Assembly: GCA_041688815.1 (NCBI GenBank)
Contig: JBDNHK010000107.1
Span: 1 to 64,000 of the forward strand
Reading direction: 5' to 3'
Source: Rhabdothermincola_A sp041688815
Lineage (GTDB): Bacteria > Actinomycetota > Acidimicrobiia > Acidimicrobiales > Acidimicrobilacustridaceae
DNA: 64,000 bases
The notes under the pieces were generated by a model. It was not told where the DNA came from, did not search any database, and saw nothing but the letters and a program-made list of their open reading frames with translations. Shown here piece after piece: positions 41,879 to 49,388 of this stretch (the first letter of the stretch is position 1; every line of letters starts with the position of its first letter). The position numbers and the translations under genes were made by a program.

Positions 41879-42610
41879 GTGACCCCCGACCAGGTCGCGC
41901 TGAGCGCGGTGATCGTCGCGTTCGCGGCGGTGGTGCAGACCGTGACCGGTTTCGGTTTCGCCCTCATGGCGGTGCCGCTGCTGTCGCTGGTGATCCCGAC
42001 CGAGACCGCAGTGGTGCTCTCGGCGTCGCTCGGACTGCTGAGCAGCTCGGGTCAGGCCTACACCGAACGCCGCCACGGCGACCGGCCCACGATCAAGCGG
42101 ATGCTGCTCGGCGCCGCAGTGGGTGCGCCCTTCGGGCTGCTCCTCCTCATCGTCACCACCGAGCGCCAGCTCAGGATCGTGCTCGTCGTGGTCATCGCCG
42201 TCTTCCTGCTCATCAACGTGCGCAACATCAACCTGCGTCGACCGAGTCGGGTGGTCGACCTCGTCGCCGGCGCCGTCAGTGGTGCACTGAACACGGTGTT
42301 GTCCACGAACGGACCGCCCCTCGTGATGGCGCTGCACGTCCGCCATCTCACGCCCCAGGTGTTCCGGGGCACGCTCACCGCGGTGCTGGCCGGGTCGGGG
42401 GTCATCACCGTCGCCCTCTTCGCCCTGTCGGGCCGCTACGAGCGCGACATCGTGGTTCTGTTCCTCGTGTCCTTGCCGGGTTTGGCGGCCGGATTCGCCC
42501 TCGGGGTGCGTCATCGCCACCGGGTGAGCGCCGCCCGCTTCCGGCAGCTGGTGATCGCGCTCCTGGCTGCCACCGGCGTCGTGGCGCTCGTCGGGCTCCT
42601 CGTGGCCTGA
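41879..42610 (+). CDS. TauE/SafE (TSUP) family permease
   Basis: 243 aa, about eight membrane helices. The conserved N-terminal repeat VVQTVTGFGFALMAVPLLSL and the second-repeat motif AVSGALNTVLSTNGPPLVMA match the TSUP family, which exports sulfite, sulfoacetate or related organic sulfur anions. It starts at GTG 41879 only 9 bases after lysA. This gene is an insertion into the usual argS-lysA-hom order, so its link to lysine or threonine synthesis is unclear; amino-acid or sulfur export is possible. Confidence 0.85.
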   Translation: MTPDQVALSAVIVAFAAVVQTVTGFGFALMAVPLLSLVIPTETAVVLSASLGLLSSSGQAYTERRHGDRPTIKRMLLGAAVGAPFGLLLLIVTTERQLRIVLVVVIAVFLLINVRNINLRRPSRVVDLVAGAVSGALNTVLSTNGPPLVMALHVRHLTPQVFRGTLTAVLAGSGVITVALFALSGRYERDIVVLFLVSLPGLAAGFALGVRHRHRVSAARFRQLVIALLAATGVVALVGLLVA

Positions 42611-42707
42611 GCCGGACCAGGCGTCCGACCGGGGATGTGGGGGCTCGAGCCAGTCGCGTGCCGACGGGGGTGGGCGAACCCGTTCGGGCCGGCCGAGCAC
42701 CCGCCGG

Positions 42708-42713
42708 TAGCCT
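42708..42713 (+). promoter_or_regulatory. -10 box for leaderless hom mRNA
   Basis: TAGCCT is followed by seven bases and then the hom GTG at 42721. The 110-bp gap after the permease has no other clear signal. Confidence 0.45.
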
Positions 42714-42720
42714 CACCGAC

Positions 42721-44073
42721 GTGAACAGCTCTGTTGTCAGGGTCGGTCTGCTCGGATGTGGCACGGTCGGCTCGGCCCTCGTCGCCCTCGTGGACGAGCA
42801 ACGTGATGCCATCGAGGCGCGCGCCGGAGTGCGCCTCGAGATCGTCAGGGTCGCCGTGCGCGACACCACCCGGCCTCGGGCCGTCTCCCTGCCCGACGGG
42901 GCGCTCACCATTGATGGCGCCGGGTTGGTGGTCGATCCTGACGTCGACGTGGTCGTCGAGGTGATGGGCGGCGTCGAACCGGCCGGTGCGCTGGTCATGG
43001 CGGCCCTGGCTGCCGGCAAGCCCGTCGTCACCGCCAACAAGGAGCTGCTGGCGGTGGCCGGTCCCGAGGTGTTCACCGCCGCTGGGGCCGCCGGGGTCGA
43101 CCTGCTCTTCGAGGCGGCGGTGGTCGGGGGGATCCCCTTCGTCCGGCCGCTACGCGAGTCTCTCCTCGGCGAACCGGTGAACCGGGTGCTCGGCATCATG
43201 AACGGCACCACCAACTACATCCTCACCCGTATGACCGAGGGCGGGGCCGACTACGGCGATGCCCTGGCCGAGGCCCAGGCACTCGGCTACGCCGAGGCCG
43301 ACCCGACCGCCGACGTCGAGGGTTTCGACGCCGGCGCCAAGATCGCCATCGTCGCTTCGCTGGCGTTCGGGGCGCGGGTGCGAGCCGGCGACGTGGCCTG
43401 CGAAGGCATCAGCGGTCTCGCCGCCGACGACATCGCCTTCGCCGGGCGGCATGGTTTCGTGGTCAAGCTCCTTGCCGTGGCCGAGCGTTTCGGGAAGGCC
43501 GACGCCACCGAGGTCATGGCCCGGGTGCACCCGGTGTTCGTGCCGGTCACCCATCCCCTCGCTTCGGTGCGCGGCAGCTTCAACGCCGTCTTCGTGCAGG
43601 GCGAGGTGGTCGGTGACCTCATGTTCTACGGCCGAGGGGCCGGTGGTGACCCGACCGCCAGCGCTGTGCTCGGTGATCTGATCGATGCCGCCTCCAACCT
43701 GCGGGTCGGGGCCCACGGGAGTCTTGGCTCCTTCGTCGATCTGCCCTTCCGTCCGGTCGACGAACTGGCGTCGGCGTTCTACCTCAGCATCCTCGCCGTC
43801 GATCAGCCCGGGGTGCTGGCCACGGTGGCCGGGGTCTTCGGACGCCACGGGGTGTCGATCGCATCGATGGAGCAGGTGGTGCCGCCGGCCGGTGTTGCGT
43901 CGTCGGCGGTCGGGGCGTCTCTGGAGCCGGAGCGCGAAGCCCGGATCGACTTCATCACCCACATGGCCGGTGAGCGCGACGTGACCAACACGATCGCGGA
44001 GCTGCGCGGGCTCGACGTGGTGGTGCGGGTCGGGAGCGTGGTGCGGGTACTCGACGACGAGCCGGACCGGTGA
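42721..44073 (+). CDS. hom: Homoserine dehydrogenase
   Basis: 450 aa from GTG 42721. The NAD(P)-binding start is RVGLLGCGTVGSALVAL. The catalytic region has GKPVVTANKELLAVAG, FEAAVVGGIPFVRPLRESLL, ILGIMNGTTNYILTRMTEGG-like text and YAEADPTADVEGFDAGAKIA. A C-terminal ACT domain (AFYLSILAVDQPGVLATVAG) suggests feedback control by threonine. It reduces aspartate semialdehyde to homoserine. The GTG is next to a leaderless-type promoter. A small 34-base gap leads to thrC. Confidence 0.96.
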   Translation: MNSSVVRVGLLGCGTVGSALVALVDEQRDAIEARAGVRLEIVRVAVRDTTRPRAVSLPDGALTIDGAGLVVDPDVDVVVEVMGGVEPAGALVMAALAAGKPVVTANKELLAVAGPEVFTAAGAAGVDLLFEAAVVGGIPFVRPLRESLLGEPVNRVLGIMNGTTNYILTRMTEGGADYGDALAEAQALGYAEADPTADVEGFDAGAKIAIVASLAFGARVRAGDVACEGISGLAADDIAFAGRHGFVVKLLAVAERFGKADATEVMARVHPVFVPVTHPLASVRGSFNAVFVQGEVVGDLMFYGRGAGGDPTASAVLGDLIDAASNLRVGAHGSLGSFVDLPFRPVDELASAFYLSILAVDQPGVLATVAGVFGRHGVSIASMEQVVPPAGVASSAVGASLEPEREARIDFITHMAGERDVTNTIAELRGLDVVVRVGSVVRVLDDEPDR

Positions 44074-44107
44074 TTCTGGTGCCGACGTCCGTGGGGAACA
44101 GCCGGCG

Positions 44108-45511
44108 ATGAGCGGTCTCGACTACGTGAGCACCCGCGGGTCGGCGCCGAGACTCCAGTTCGCCGAGGTGCTCCTCGCCGGTCTCGCTCGTGACGGGGGC
44201 CTCTACGTGCCGGCCCAGTGGCCGGTGCTGGCGCCGGGCGCCCTGGCCCGCTTCGCGGAGATGGACTATGCCGACGTGGCCGCCGAGGTGATGTGGCCGT
44301 TCGTCGAGGGCAGCATCGATCGTGACGCCTTCTCGTCGATCGTGTCCGAGGCCTACGCCACGTTCGCCGCCCCTGACGTCGTCCCTCTCGTCGACCTCGG
44401 CGACGGGCTGTGGCTCGCCGAGCTGTTCCACGGCCCGACGCTGGCCTTCAAGGACATTGCTCTCCAACTCGTCGGTCGTCTGTTCGACCACCTGCTCACC
44501 GAGCGCGGGGAGCGGGTGACGATCGTGGGCGCCACTTCGGGCGACACCGGTTCGGCGGCCATCGAGGCGTGCCGTGATCGCAACACGATCGACATCGTGA
44601 TCCTGCACCCGGCGGGCCGGGTGTCGGAGGTCCAGCGACGCCAGATGACCACGGTGGAGGCGCCCAACGTGCACAACCTGGCCGTCGAGGGCACCTTCGA
44701 CGACTGCCAGGACCTGGTGAAGGCGTTGTTCGCCGACACCGAGTTCCGCGACCGCCGTCGACTGTCGGCGGTGAACTCGATCAACTGGGCCCGGGTGATG
44801 GCCCAGATCGTCTACTACGTCACCTCGTCGGCCCGCCTCGGTGGCGGTGCCGGCATCCCGGTGGCGTTCTCGGTGCCCACGGGCAACTTCGGCAACGTGT
44901 TCGCCGGGCACGGCGCCCAACGCATGGGCGTTCCCATCACGCGATTCGTGGTGGCCTCGAACCGCAACGACATCCTCACCCGGTTCCTCACCAGCGGGTC
45001 GATGACGATGGGCGAAGTCCACCCCACGCTCAGTCCGAGCATGGACATCCAGGTGTCGTCGAACCTCGAGCGGCTGCTGTTCGAGCTCTACGGGCGTGAC
45101 GGCGCCGCCGTGGCCGAGCTCATGACCCGGTTCCGGGCCGAGGGCACCCTCGCTCTCGACGACGGTCGCCTCGACCTGTTGGCCGAGCACTGGGTCGGCG
45201 TGCGGGTCGACGACGAGCGCACGGCCGCCACGATCCGCGACGAGTACGAGCGCACCGGGATGTTGCTCGATCCCCACACGGCGGTGGGGCTGGTCGCGGC
45301 CCGCGAGGCGCGCGGTGACCCGTCGGTACCGATGGTGGTGCTGGCCACGGCCCACCCGGCCAAGTTCCCCGACGCGGTCGAGGCGGCCACCGGTGTGCAT
45401 CCCGCGCTGCCGGCGCATCTGGCCGACCTGTTCGAACGTCCCGAACGCTACGAGGTGGTCGACCGCGCCTACGGCGTCGTGAAGCACGCCATCGACCACG
45501 CCCTGGGCTGA
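44108..45511 (+). CDS. thrC: Threonine synthase
   Basis: 467 aa, the long PLP fold II form. The N-terminal YVSTRGSAPRLQFAEVLLAG is conserved. The PLP lysine is in GPTLAFKDIALQLVGRLFDH, followed by VGATSGDTGSAAIEACRDRN and VPTGNFGNVFAGHGAQRMGV. It converts O-phosphohomoserine to threonine. It follows hom directly, and the next gene is the proposed homoserine kinase, so the three form the threonine pathway. A degenerate copy of the 50-bp palindrome follows it. Confidence 0.96.
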   Translation: MSGLDYVSTRGSAPRLQFAEVLLAGLARDGGLYVPAQWPVLAPGALARFAEMDYADVAAEVMWPFVEGSIDRDAFSSIVSEAYATFAAPDVVPLVDLGDGLWLAELFHGPTLAFKDIALQLVGRLFDHLLTERGERVTIVGATSGDTGSAAIEACRDRNTIDIVILHPAGRVSEVQRRQMTTVEAPNVHNLAVEGTFDDCQDLVKALFADTEFRDRRRLSAVNSINWARVMAQIVYYVTSSARLGGGAGIPVAFSVPTGNFGNVFAGHGAQRMGVPITRFVVASNRNDILTRFLTSGSMTMGEVHPTLSPSMDIQVSSNLERLLFELYGRDGAAVAELMTRFRAEGTLALDDGRLDLLAEHWVGVRVDDERTAATIRDEYERTGMLLDPHTAVGLVAAREARGDPSVPMVVLATAHPAKFPDAVEAATGVHPALPAHLADLFERPERYEVVDRAYGVVKHAIDHALG

Positions 45512-45548
45512 GCAGCCCTTCCCCTTCCCTTTCTCCTTTCCGGCTTCC

Positions 45549-45598
45549 GAAACTGTCGCGTTTCACTGCTCGTAGGGGTGGTGTTCGTGGACAGGTTC
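45549..45598. repeat. 50-bp palindromic repeat element, copy 2 (degraded)
   Basis: The same 50-base length as copy 1 and about 34 of 50 positions identical by direct alignment. The right arm (GTGTTCGTGGACAGGTTC, 45581-45598) is nearly identical, but the left arm (GAAACTGTCGCGTTTCAC, 45549-45566) has decayed and pairs at only about 11 of 18 positions. It lies in the 182-bp gap after thrC. Confidence 0.6.
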
Positions 45599-45693
45599 GG
45601 GGAAAGGGCGGCTGGTAGGGGTCGAGTGGGGCGACAGGGGTCCAACGGGCGTCGGTCGGGCGACGCCACGTTCGGTTGGGTAATGATCGGGGG

Positions 45694-46842
45694 ATGAACT
45701 ACGTGGTGTGCATCCCCGACGGCTGTGCCGACGAGCCGCTGGCCGAGCTGGGGGGTCGAACTCCGCTCGAAGCGGCCGAGCTGCCCAACTTCCAGGCCCT
45801 GGCGGCGCGGGGTGAGGTGGGCCGCGCCGCGGTGATCCCCGAGGGCATGCCCCCCGGTTCCGACGTGGGGAACATGGCCATCTTCGGGTACGACCCCACT
45901 CGCTTCCACACGGGAAGGGCGCCGATCGAGGCTGCGGCGCTGGGCCTCGAGCTGCGTCCTGATCAAGTGGCCTACCGGTGCAACCTGGTCACCGTCGGCG
46001 ATGACGGCACCATGGTCGACTTCGCCGGTGGGCATCCCTCGACCGACGAGGCGACCGAGGTGATCCTGGCGCTCGACGCCGCCTTGGGCGGGGACGGGGT
46101 GTCCTTTCACCCCGGGGTCCAGTACCGCCACATCATGGTGGCGCCCGAGGGTTGGATCGACGCCGAGTGCACACCGCCGCACGACCTCACCGACAAGCCC
46201 GCGGTGTGGCCCACCGGGCCGGCGGCGCCCCATCTGCAGCGATTGATGGACGGGTCGCGCTCCATTGTCGGCCCATCGGTGCTGGGCGCCAATCAGGTAT
46301 GGCTCTGGGGTCAGGGTTTCCAGCCGCAGATGCCGAGCTTCCAGGAGACCTACGGCCTCGACGCGGCCCTGGTCACCGCCGTCGACCTGGTGCGGGGGTT
46401 GGGTGTGCTCACGGGGATCGAGGTCGTGGAGCTGGAGACGGCGACGGGTTGGTACGACACCGACTACGAGGGCAAGCGGGACTGCGCCCTCGACGCCCTG
46501 GCCGACGGAGCCGATCTGTTCATCATCCATGTCGAGGCCAGTGACGAGGCCGGCCACGCCGGTGACGTGGAGGAGAAGGTCCGGGCGCTGGAGAACTGGG
46601 ATCGGCGGATCCTCGCCGACCTGATCCCCGGTCTCGACCGGCTCGGCCCTTGGCGGCTGCTGCTGCTGCCCGATCACGCCACGCCGTTGGCCCTGCGCAC
46701 CCATACGTCGGATCCGGTGCCGTACCTGCTCGTCGATTCCGAACGCCCCGGCCCGGGTGGGGTGTACACCGAGTCCGGTGTGGTCGACCTCCCCATCGTG
46801 CCCGGCCACGAGCTGATGTCCCGCCTCGTCAGCATCCGCTGA
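45694..46842 (+). CDS. ApgM-like phosphoglycerate mutase family protein, probable homoserine kinase (TIGR02535-like)
   Basis: 382 aa from ATG 45694, alkaline-phosphatase superfamily. Metal-binding motifs: NYVVCIPDGCADEPL (first Asp), PPGSDVGNMAIFGYDP (nucleophile Ser), IIHVEASDEAGHAGDVEEKV, and LLLPDHATP. It resembles archaeal-type 2,3-bisphosphoglycerate-independent phosphoglycerate mutase. A branch of this family is proposed to be a homoserine kinase because it clusters with threonine genes where ThrB is missing. Here it lies after hom-thrC and before rho, exactly the position of thrB in mycobacteria, and no GHMP-type ThrB is in the window. A glycolytic role cannot be excluded. Confidence 0.75.
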   Translation: MNYVVCIPDGCADEPLAELGGRTPLEAAELPNFQALAARGEVGRAAVIPEGMPPGSDVGNMAIFGYDPTRFHTGRAPIEAAALGLELRPDQVAYRCNLVTVGDDGTMVDFAGGHPSTDEATEVILALDAALGGDGVSFHPGVQYRHIMVAPEGWIDAECTPPHDLTDKPAVWPTGPAAPHLQRLMDGSRSIVGPSVLGANQVWLWGQGFQPQMPSFQETYGLDAALVTAVDLVRGLGVLTGIEVVELETATGWYDTDYEGKRDCALDALADGADLFIIHVEASDEAGHAGDVEEKVRALENWDRRILADLIPGLDRLGPWRLLLLPDHATPLALRTHTSDPVPYLLVDSERPGPGGVYTESGVVDLPIVPGHELMSRLVSIR

Positions 46843-46895
46843 GGCCGAGCCAGCCTGACGTGTCTCGCCCGGGTCGCGGGTCGCCCGGGTGGCGT

Positions 46896-46929
46896 GGTTG
46901 GGCCGGTGCTCGTCGGGCTCGGCCCAACC
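46896..46929. terminator. Hairpin after the ApgM-like gene
   Basis: GGTTGGGCCG (46896-46905) pairs perfectly with CGGCCCAACC (46920-46929) around a 14-base loop. It lies 54 bases past the stop codon and before the decayed HNH gene on the other strand. Confidence 0.5.
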
Positions 46930-46967
46930 TGCGGTCGGTCGGCGTCGACGAGTCGAAGCATCGGTGA

Positions 46968-47856
46968 TCACCCGCTGTCGGCGCACAGGGGCAGCGCTTC
47001 GCTGCGCCCCGAGGGGTGGGGGTCGGTGTGATCGTCGTTGTCTTGGCCCGGGGGTGGCGCGGGTTCGGTTGATCTTGGTGGGGGACTGATCTCGGGTGGG
47101 GGTGCGTGGCGAGGTGTGCTGGTGACGGTGACGGGCCCGCGGGTGGCGCGGAGCTCGTGGTTGGGGTCGCCGTGGAGTTGCCAGCCGCCTTTGTGGACGG
47201 CGTGGTGGTGGGCGAAGCACACCATGGCGAGGTTTCCGAGCACGGTGGGCGCGGGCCAGGGGTCGATGTGGTGGGCGTGGAGGAAGCGGGTGGCGGTGCA
47301 GGACTCGAAGCGGCAGTGGCCGTCTCGGCGCATGACGACGCGGCGCATGCCGGGGCTGACGGTGCGTGAGGTGGCGCCGACTCCGACGGCGATGCCGTTT
47401 CGGTCTTGGACGATGACTTGGACGCGGCTGTCGCAGAGCAGGCGGTGGGCGGTGTCGACGGGGATGGGGTGCCGTCGTCGAGTTCGGTCGTGCCTGTCGT
47501 GCCGGTGCTGGTGCCGCTGGTGGTGGCGTCGATGGTGTCGAGGTCGGCGATGAGCACGATGGTGGCGCGGTCGGGGTCGTGGTCGGCGGTGATGGTGGCC
47601 GAGGCCAGGGCGAGCAGCGCGTCGGCGCGGCGTTGGTCGGGGGTGAGCGCGGGGTTGGCGGCGTCGCGGGATCCGTCGACGTTGAACTCCCGGCGTTCGT
47701 CGGGGGTTGTCAAGAATTTTGTGTGAGGTGGCTAATTGAGGGTCAACACCCGCCCCGCCGTTGCTGGTGCTCGACGGCGCACAGCACCCGTTGCAGGCCG
47801 GTGGCGGCATCTCGCAGCCCGTCGGCGTCGAGGCGGCCCCACTCGAGATCGATCAC
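46968..47856 (-). pseudogene. Decayed DUF222-HNH endonuclease gene
   Basis: Three fragments on the minus strand. (1) 47856-47743: an N-terminal DUF222-like piece (IDLEWGRLDADGLRDAATGL) ending in TGA. (2) 47713-47465: DPDERREF-like text, with ANPALTPDQRRADALLALAS and ELDDGTP. (3) from about 47464 down to 46968, in another frame: VDTAHRLLCDSRVQVIVQDR, CRFESCTATRFLHAHHIDPW and FAHHHAVHKGGWQLHG, the HNH nuclease. Between 1 and 2 a large middle part is missing; between 2 and 3 one base is lost in CCCC near 47464. A gene of about 450 codons is reduced to about 260. This family is repeated in many actinobacteria and behaves like a mobile gene. Confidence 0.7.
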
Positions 47857-48272
47857 CCCGCCTGCCGACACCGCCGGCCCTGCTCCGCGGTCACGACCGT
47901 GACCGGGCGCCGCCGCCCACCTCGGTGAGACCGAACGCTGCCCCACAAACGCCGAGCACCCCGGCGATCAGCACCGACGGGCGGTCTCCAGGGCAGGTTG
48001 TGGTGGTTTCCCCGACGTTCATAGCGGTGTACCTCGACCAGAAGAAGCGAACTGGAAGGACACCGAAGCGCCGAAGAGGTAAGAAGCAAAACCTACCAGA
48101 ATCGAACAGGTGTACGCAATCCCGAACCCGAGAAACCCGGTCACCCTCGGCCGGACCCGAGCCCATCGGCCATGGGTCATCGACACCAGCCCGGACGCGA
48201 TGGAGGCCCGGCCACAGGGCCGGGCCTCCATGAGCGCCGATCGGGGGGACTCGGCGAGGGTGGGACCGATGA
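47857..48272. other. Gene-poor, AT-richer gap
   Basis: 415 bases without a supported gene. The stretch 48030-48130 uses TTT/TCT/GCT-type triplets unlike the window and is locally AT-rich, which suggests decayed foreign DNA. A strong hairpin sits at 48200-48231. Confidence 0.4.
48200..48231 (-). terminator. Terminator hairpin after the DUF4397 gene
   Basis: ATGGAGGCCCGGCC (48200-48213) pairs perfectly with GGCCGGGCCTCCAT (48218-48231) around ACAG. It lies 42 bases past the DUF4397 stop on the minus strand. There is no T-run, as is common in actinobacteria. Confidence 0.7.
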
Positions 48273-48979
48273 TCAGCCGGTCATCCTCGGGCTGGCCATC
48301 ACCGGAGCCGGTGCTTCCATGACCGGTGCCATCTCGACGGGGACGTCGAGCACCTGCACCACGGCGGTGAGGGTGGAGGGCGTAGCGGTGGCGTCGCCGA
48401 CGGCATAGGCGATCACGTTCTTGCCGGCGGGGATGACGGTGCCGTCGAGGGGGATGACGGTGGTGCCGCCGACCTGGACAGCGAAGTCGTACGTGCCGGC
48501 CGGAAGGACGGCGGAGTTCTCGGTGCCGGGGGCCAGGCCGGGGATGGCGACGGTGCCGTCGACGGCGATGTCGACCGCCGGGGCGTTGGCGGTGTGACGC
48601 ACGGTCACCCGCGACGGACCCCCGACCACCGGGCTGAGGTCGTTGGCGAAGGCCTCGAGGTTGGGCGTTCCACCCTCGACGTTGGCCACCACGGACACGT
48701 TGGCGCCGCTCGGGACGGCCAGGGTCTGGGTGATCACGGCGGCATCGACGCGGGCCGCGGCGGTGGCGGGCGGACCCGCGGTGGTGAGGGGCTGGAAGGC
48801 CGGGATGGCCAAGTTGCCACCGGCGTAGACGTCGACGGGTACCCCAGGGATCCCGTGCACGACGTAGACTTGGGAGTCGGCGGCGCTGGCCCGGCTGCTG
48901 CCAGGAGGGGGATCGCCACGACGAGTGCGGCGAGAAGGGCGAAGGCGGCAACGAGGGGTCGCCAGCGGATCGTGCTCAT
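48273..48979 (-). pseudogene. DUF4397-domain secreted protein, frameshifted
   Basis: Start ATG 48979 with a GGAGAG site 6 bases before it. The first frame encodes a signal peptide (RPLVAAFALLAALVVAIPLL) and ends in an Ala-rich cleavage region. A second frame continues SRASAADSQVYVVHGIPGVP, VDVYAGGNLAIPAFQPLTTA and on to the end, a DUF4397 domain (beta-sandwich surface proteins). The frames meet at a GGG at 48890-48892; one extra G would join them and give a normal A-S-A signal cleavage site. So this is either a real frameshift or a sequencing error, and the gene may be intact in the organism. Confidence 0.7.
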
Positions 48980-49388
48980 GGATTGCTCTCCTTGGGAAGG
49001 GGTCCGGTCGGGCGACGTCGGGCGACGCGTTCCGTTGGTGCCGGGGATTTACCACTAACTGTGTTGGCGCCCGTTCTGCGGCGGTGTGACACCGCCCGGA
49101 TGACCAACCCCGAAGATTCCTGGCTCGACTCCTGACTCGGCCGTTTGTCGACCCGCCCCGGGCCCCGCTAGCTTGGCCGGGCCGTCGTTTGGTGCGCGGG
49201 CCCGAGTCTGGGCTCTCGGAGCAAGCGGCTGGCGACGGTCCGCCGGCTCTCGGCCCTCCAGTGCGGAGGCACGACCGTGCGATCCGGGGCCCCGGCACTC
49301 ACCGAGGCGGGCCCTCCCCTTCCGCCGTCGATTCCGACGGCCCTCTCGTGGCCACCGGTCACATCCCTCCCGAACGAGGTCTCGACCA
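48980..49388. other. Intergenic region with the rho leader
   Basis: 409 bases between the divergent DUF4397 gene and rho. It contains a tandem GTCGGGCGAC repeat near 49008-49027, a near-perfect 17-base palindrome GGCGGTGTGACACCGCC at 49080-49096, and the rho promoter at 49145-49174. No gene is seen. Confidence 0.5.
49145..49174 (+). promoter_or_regulatory. Promoter of rho with long leader
   Basis: -35 TTGTCG (49145-49150), 18-bp spacer, -10 TAGCTT (49169-49174). Transcription should start near 49181, leaving a 5' leader of about 208 bases. Long leaders are typical of rho genes and serve autoregulation by Rho itself; that function is inferred. Confidence 0.5.

Noticed and set aside
46829..47713. 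Full-length 294-residue frame crossing the HNH region on the minus strand
   Set aside because: Only its first 83 residues are family-like; after the CCCC run it becomes Ser/Thr/Pro-rich noise while the HNH motif continues in another frame.
48090..48120. A TTCGATT-containing arm that resembles a tRNA T-loop on the minus strand
   Set aside because: No matching acceptor, D-arm or anticodon stem can be drawn around it.
48019..48180. A possible 53-residue hydrophobic protein on the minus strand (GFLGFGIAYTCSILVGFASY)
   Set aside because: It has no ribosome-binding site, its codon use is unlike the window (many TTT, TCT, GCT), and nothing around it supports a gene. It is more likely decayed DNA.
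49008..49027. Tandem GTCGGGCGAC repeat as a CRISPR or attachment site
   Set aside because: Only two adjacent 10-base copies, with no spacers and no integrase; such repeats are expected by chance in GC-rich DNA.
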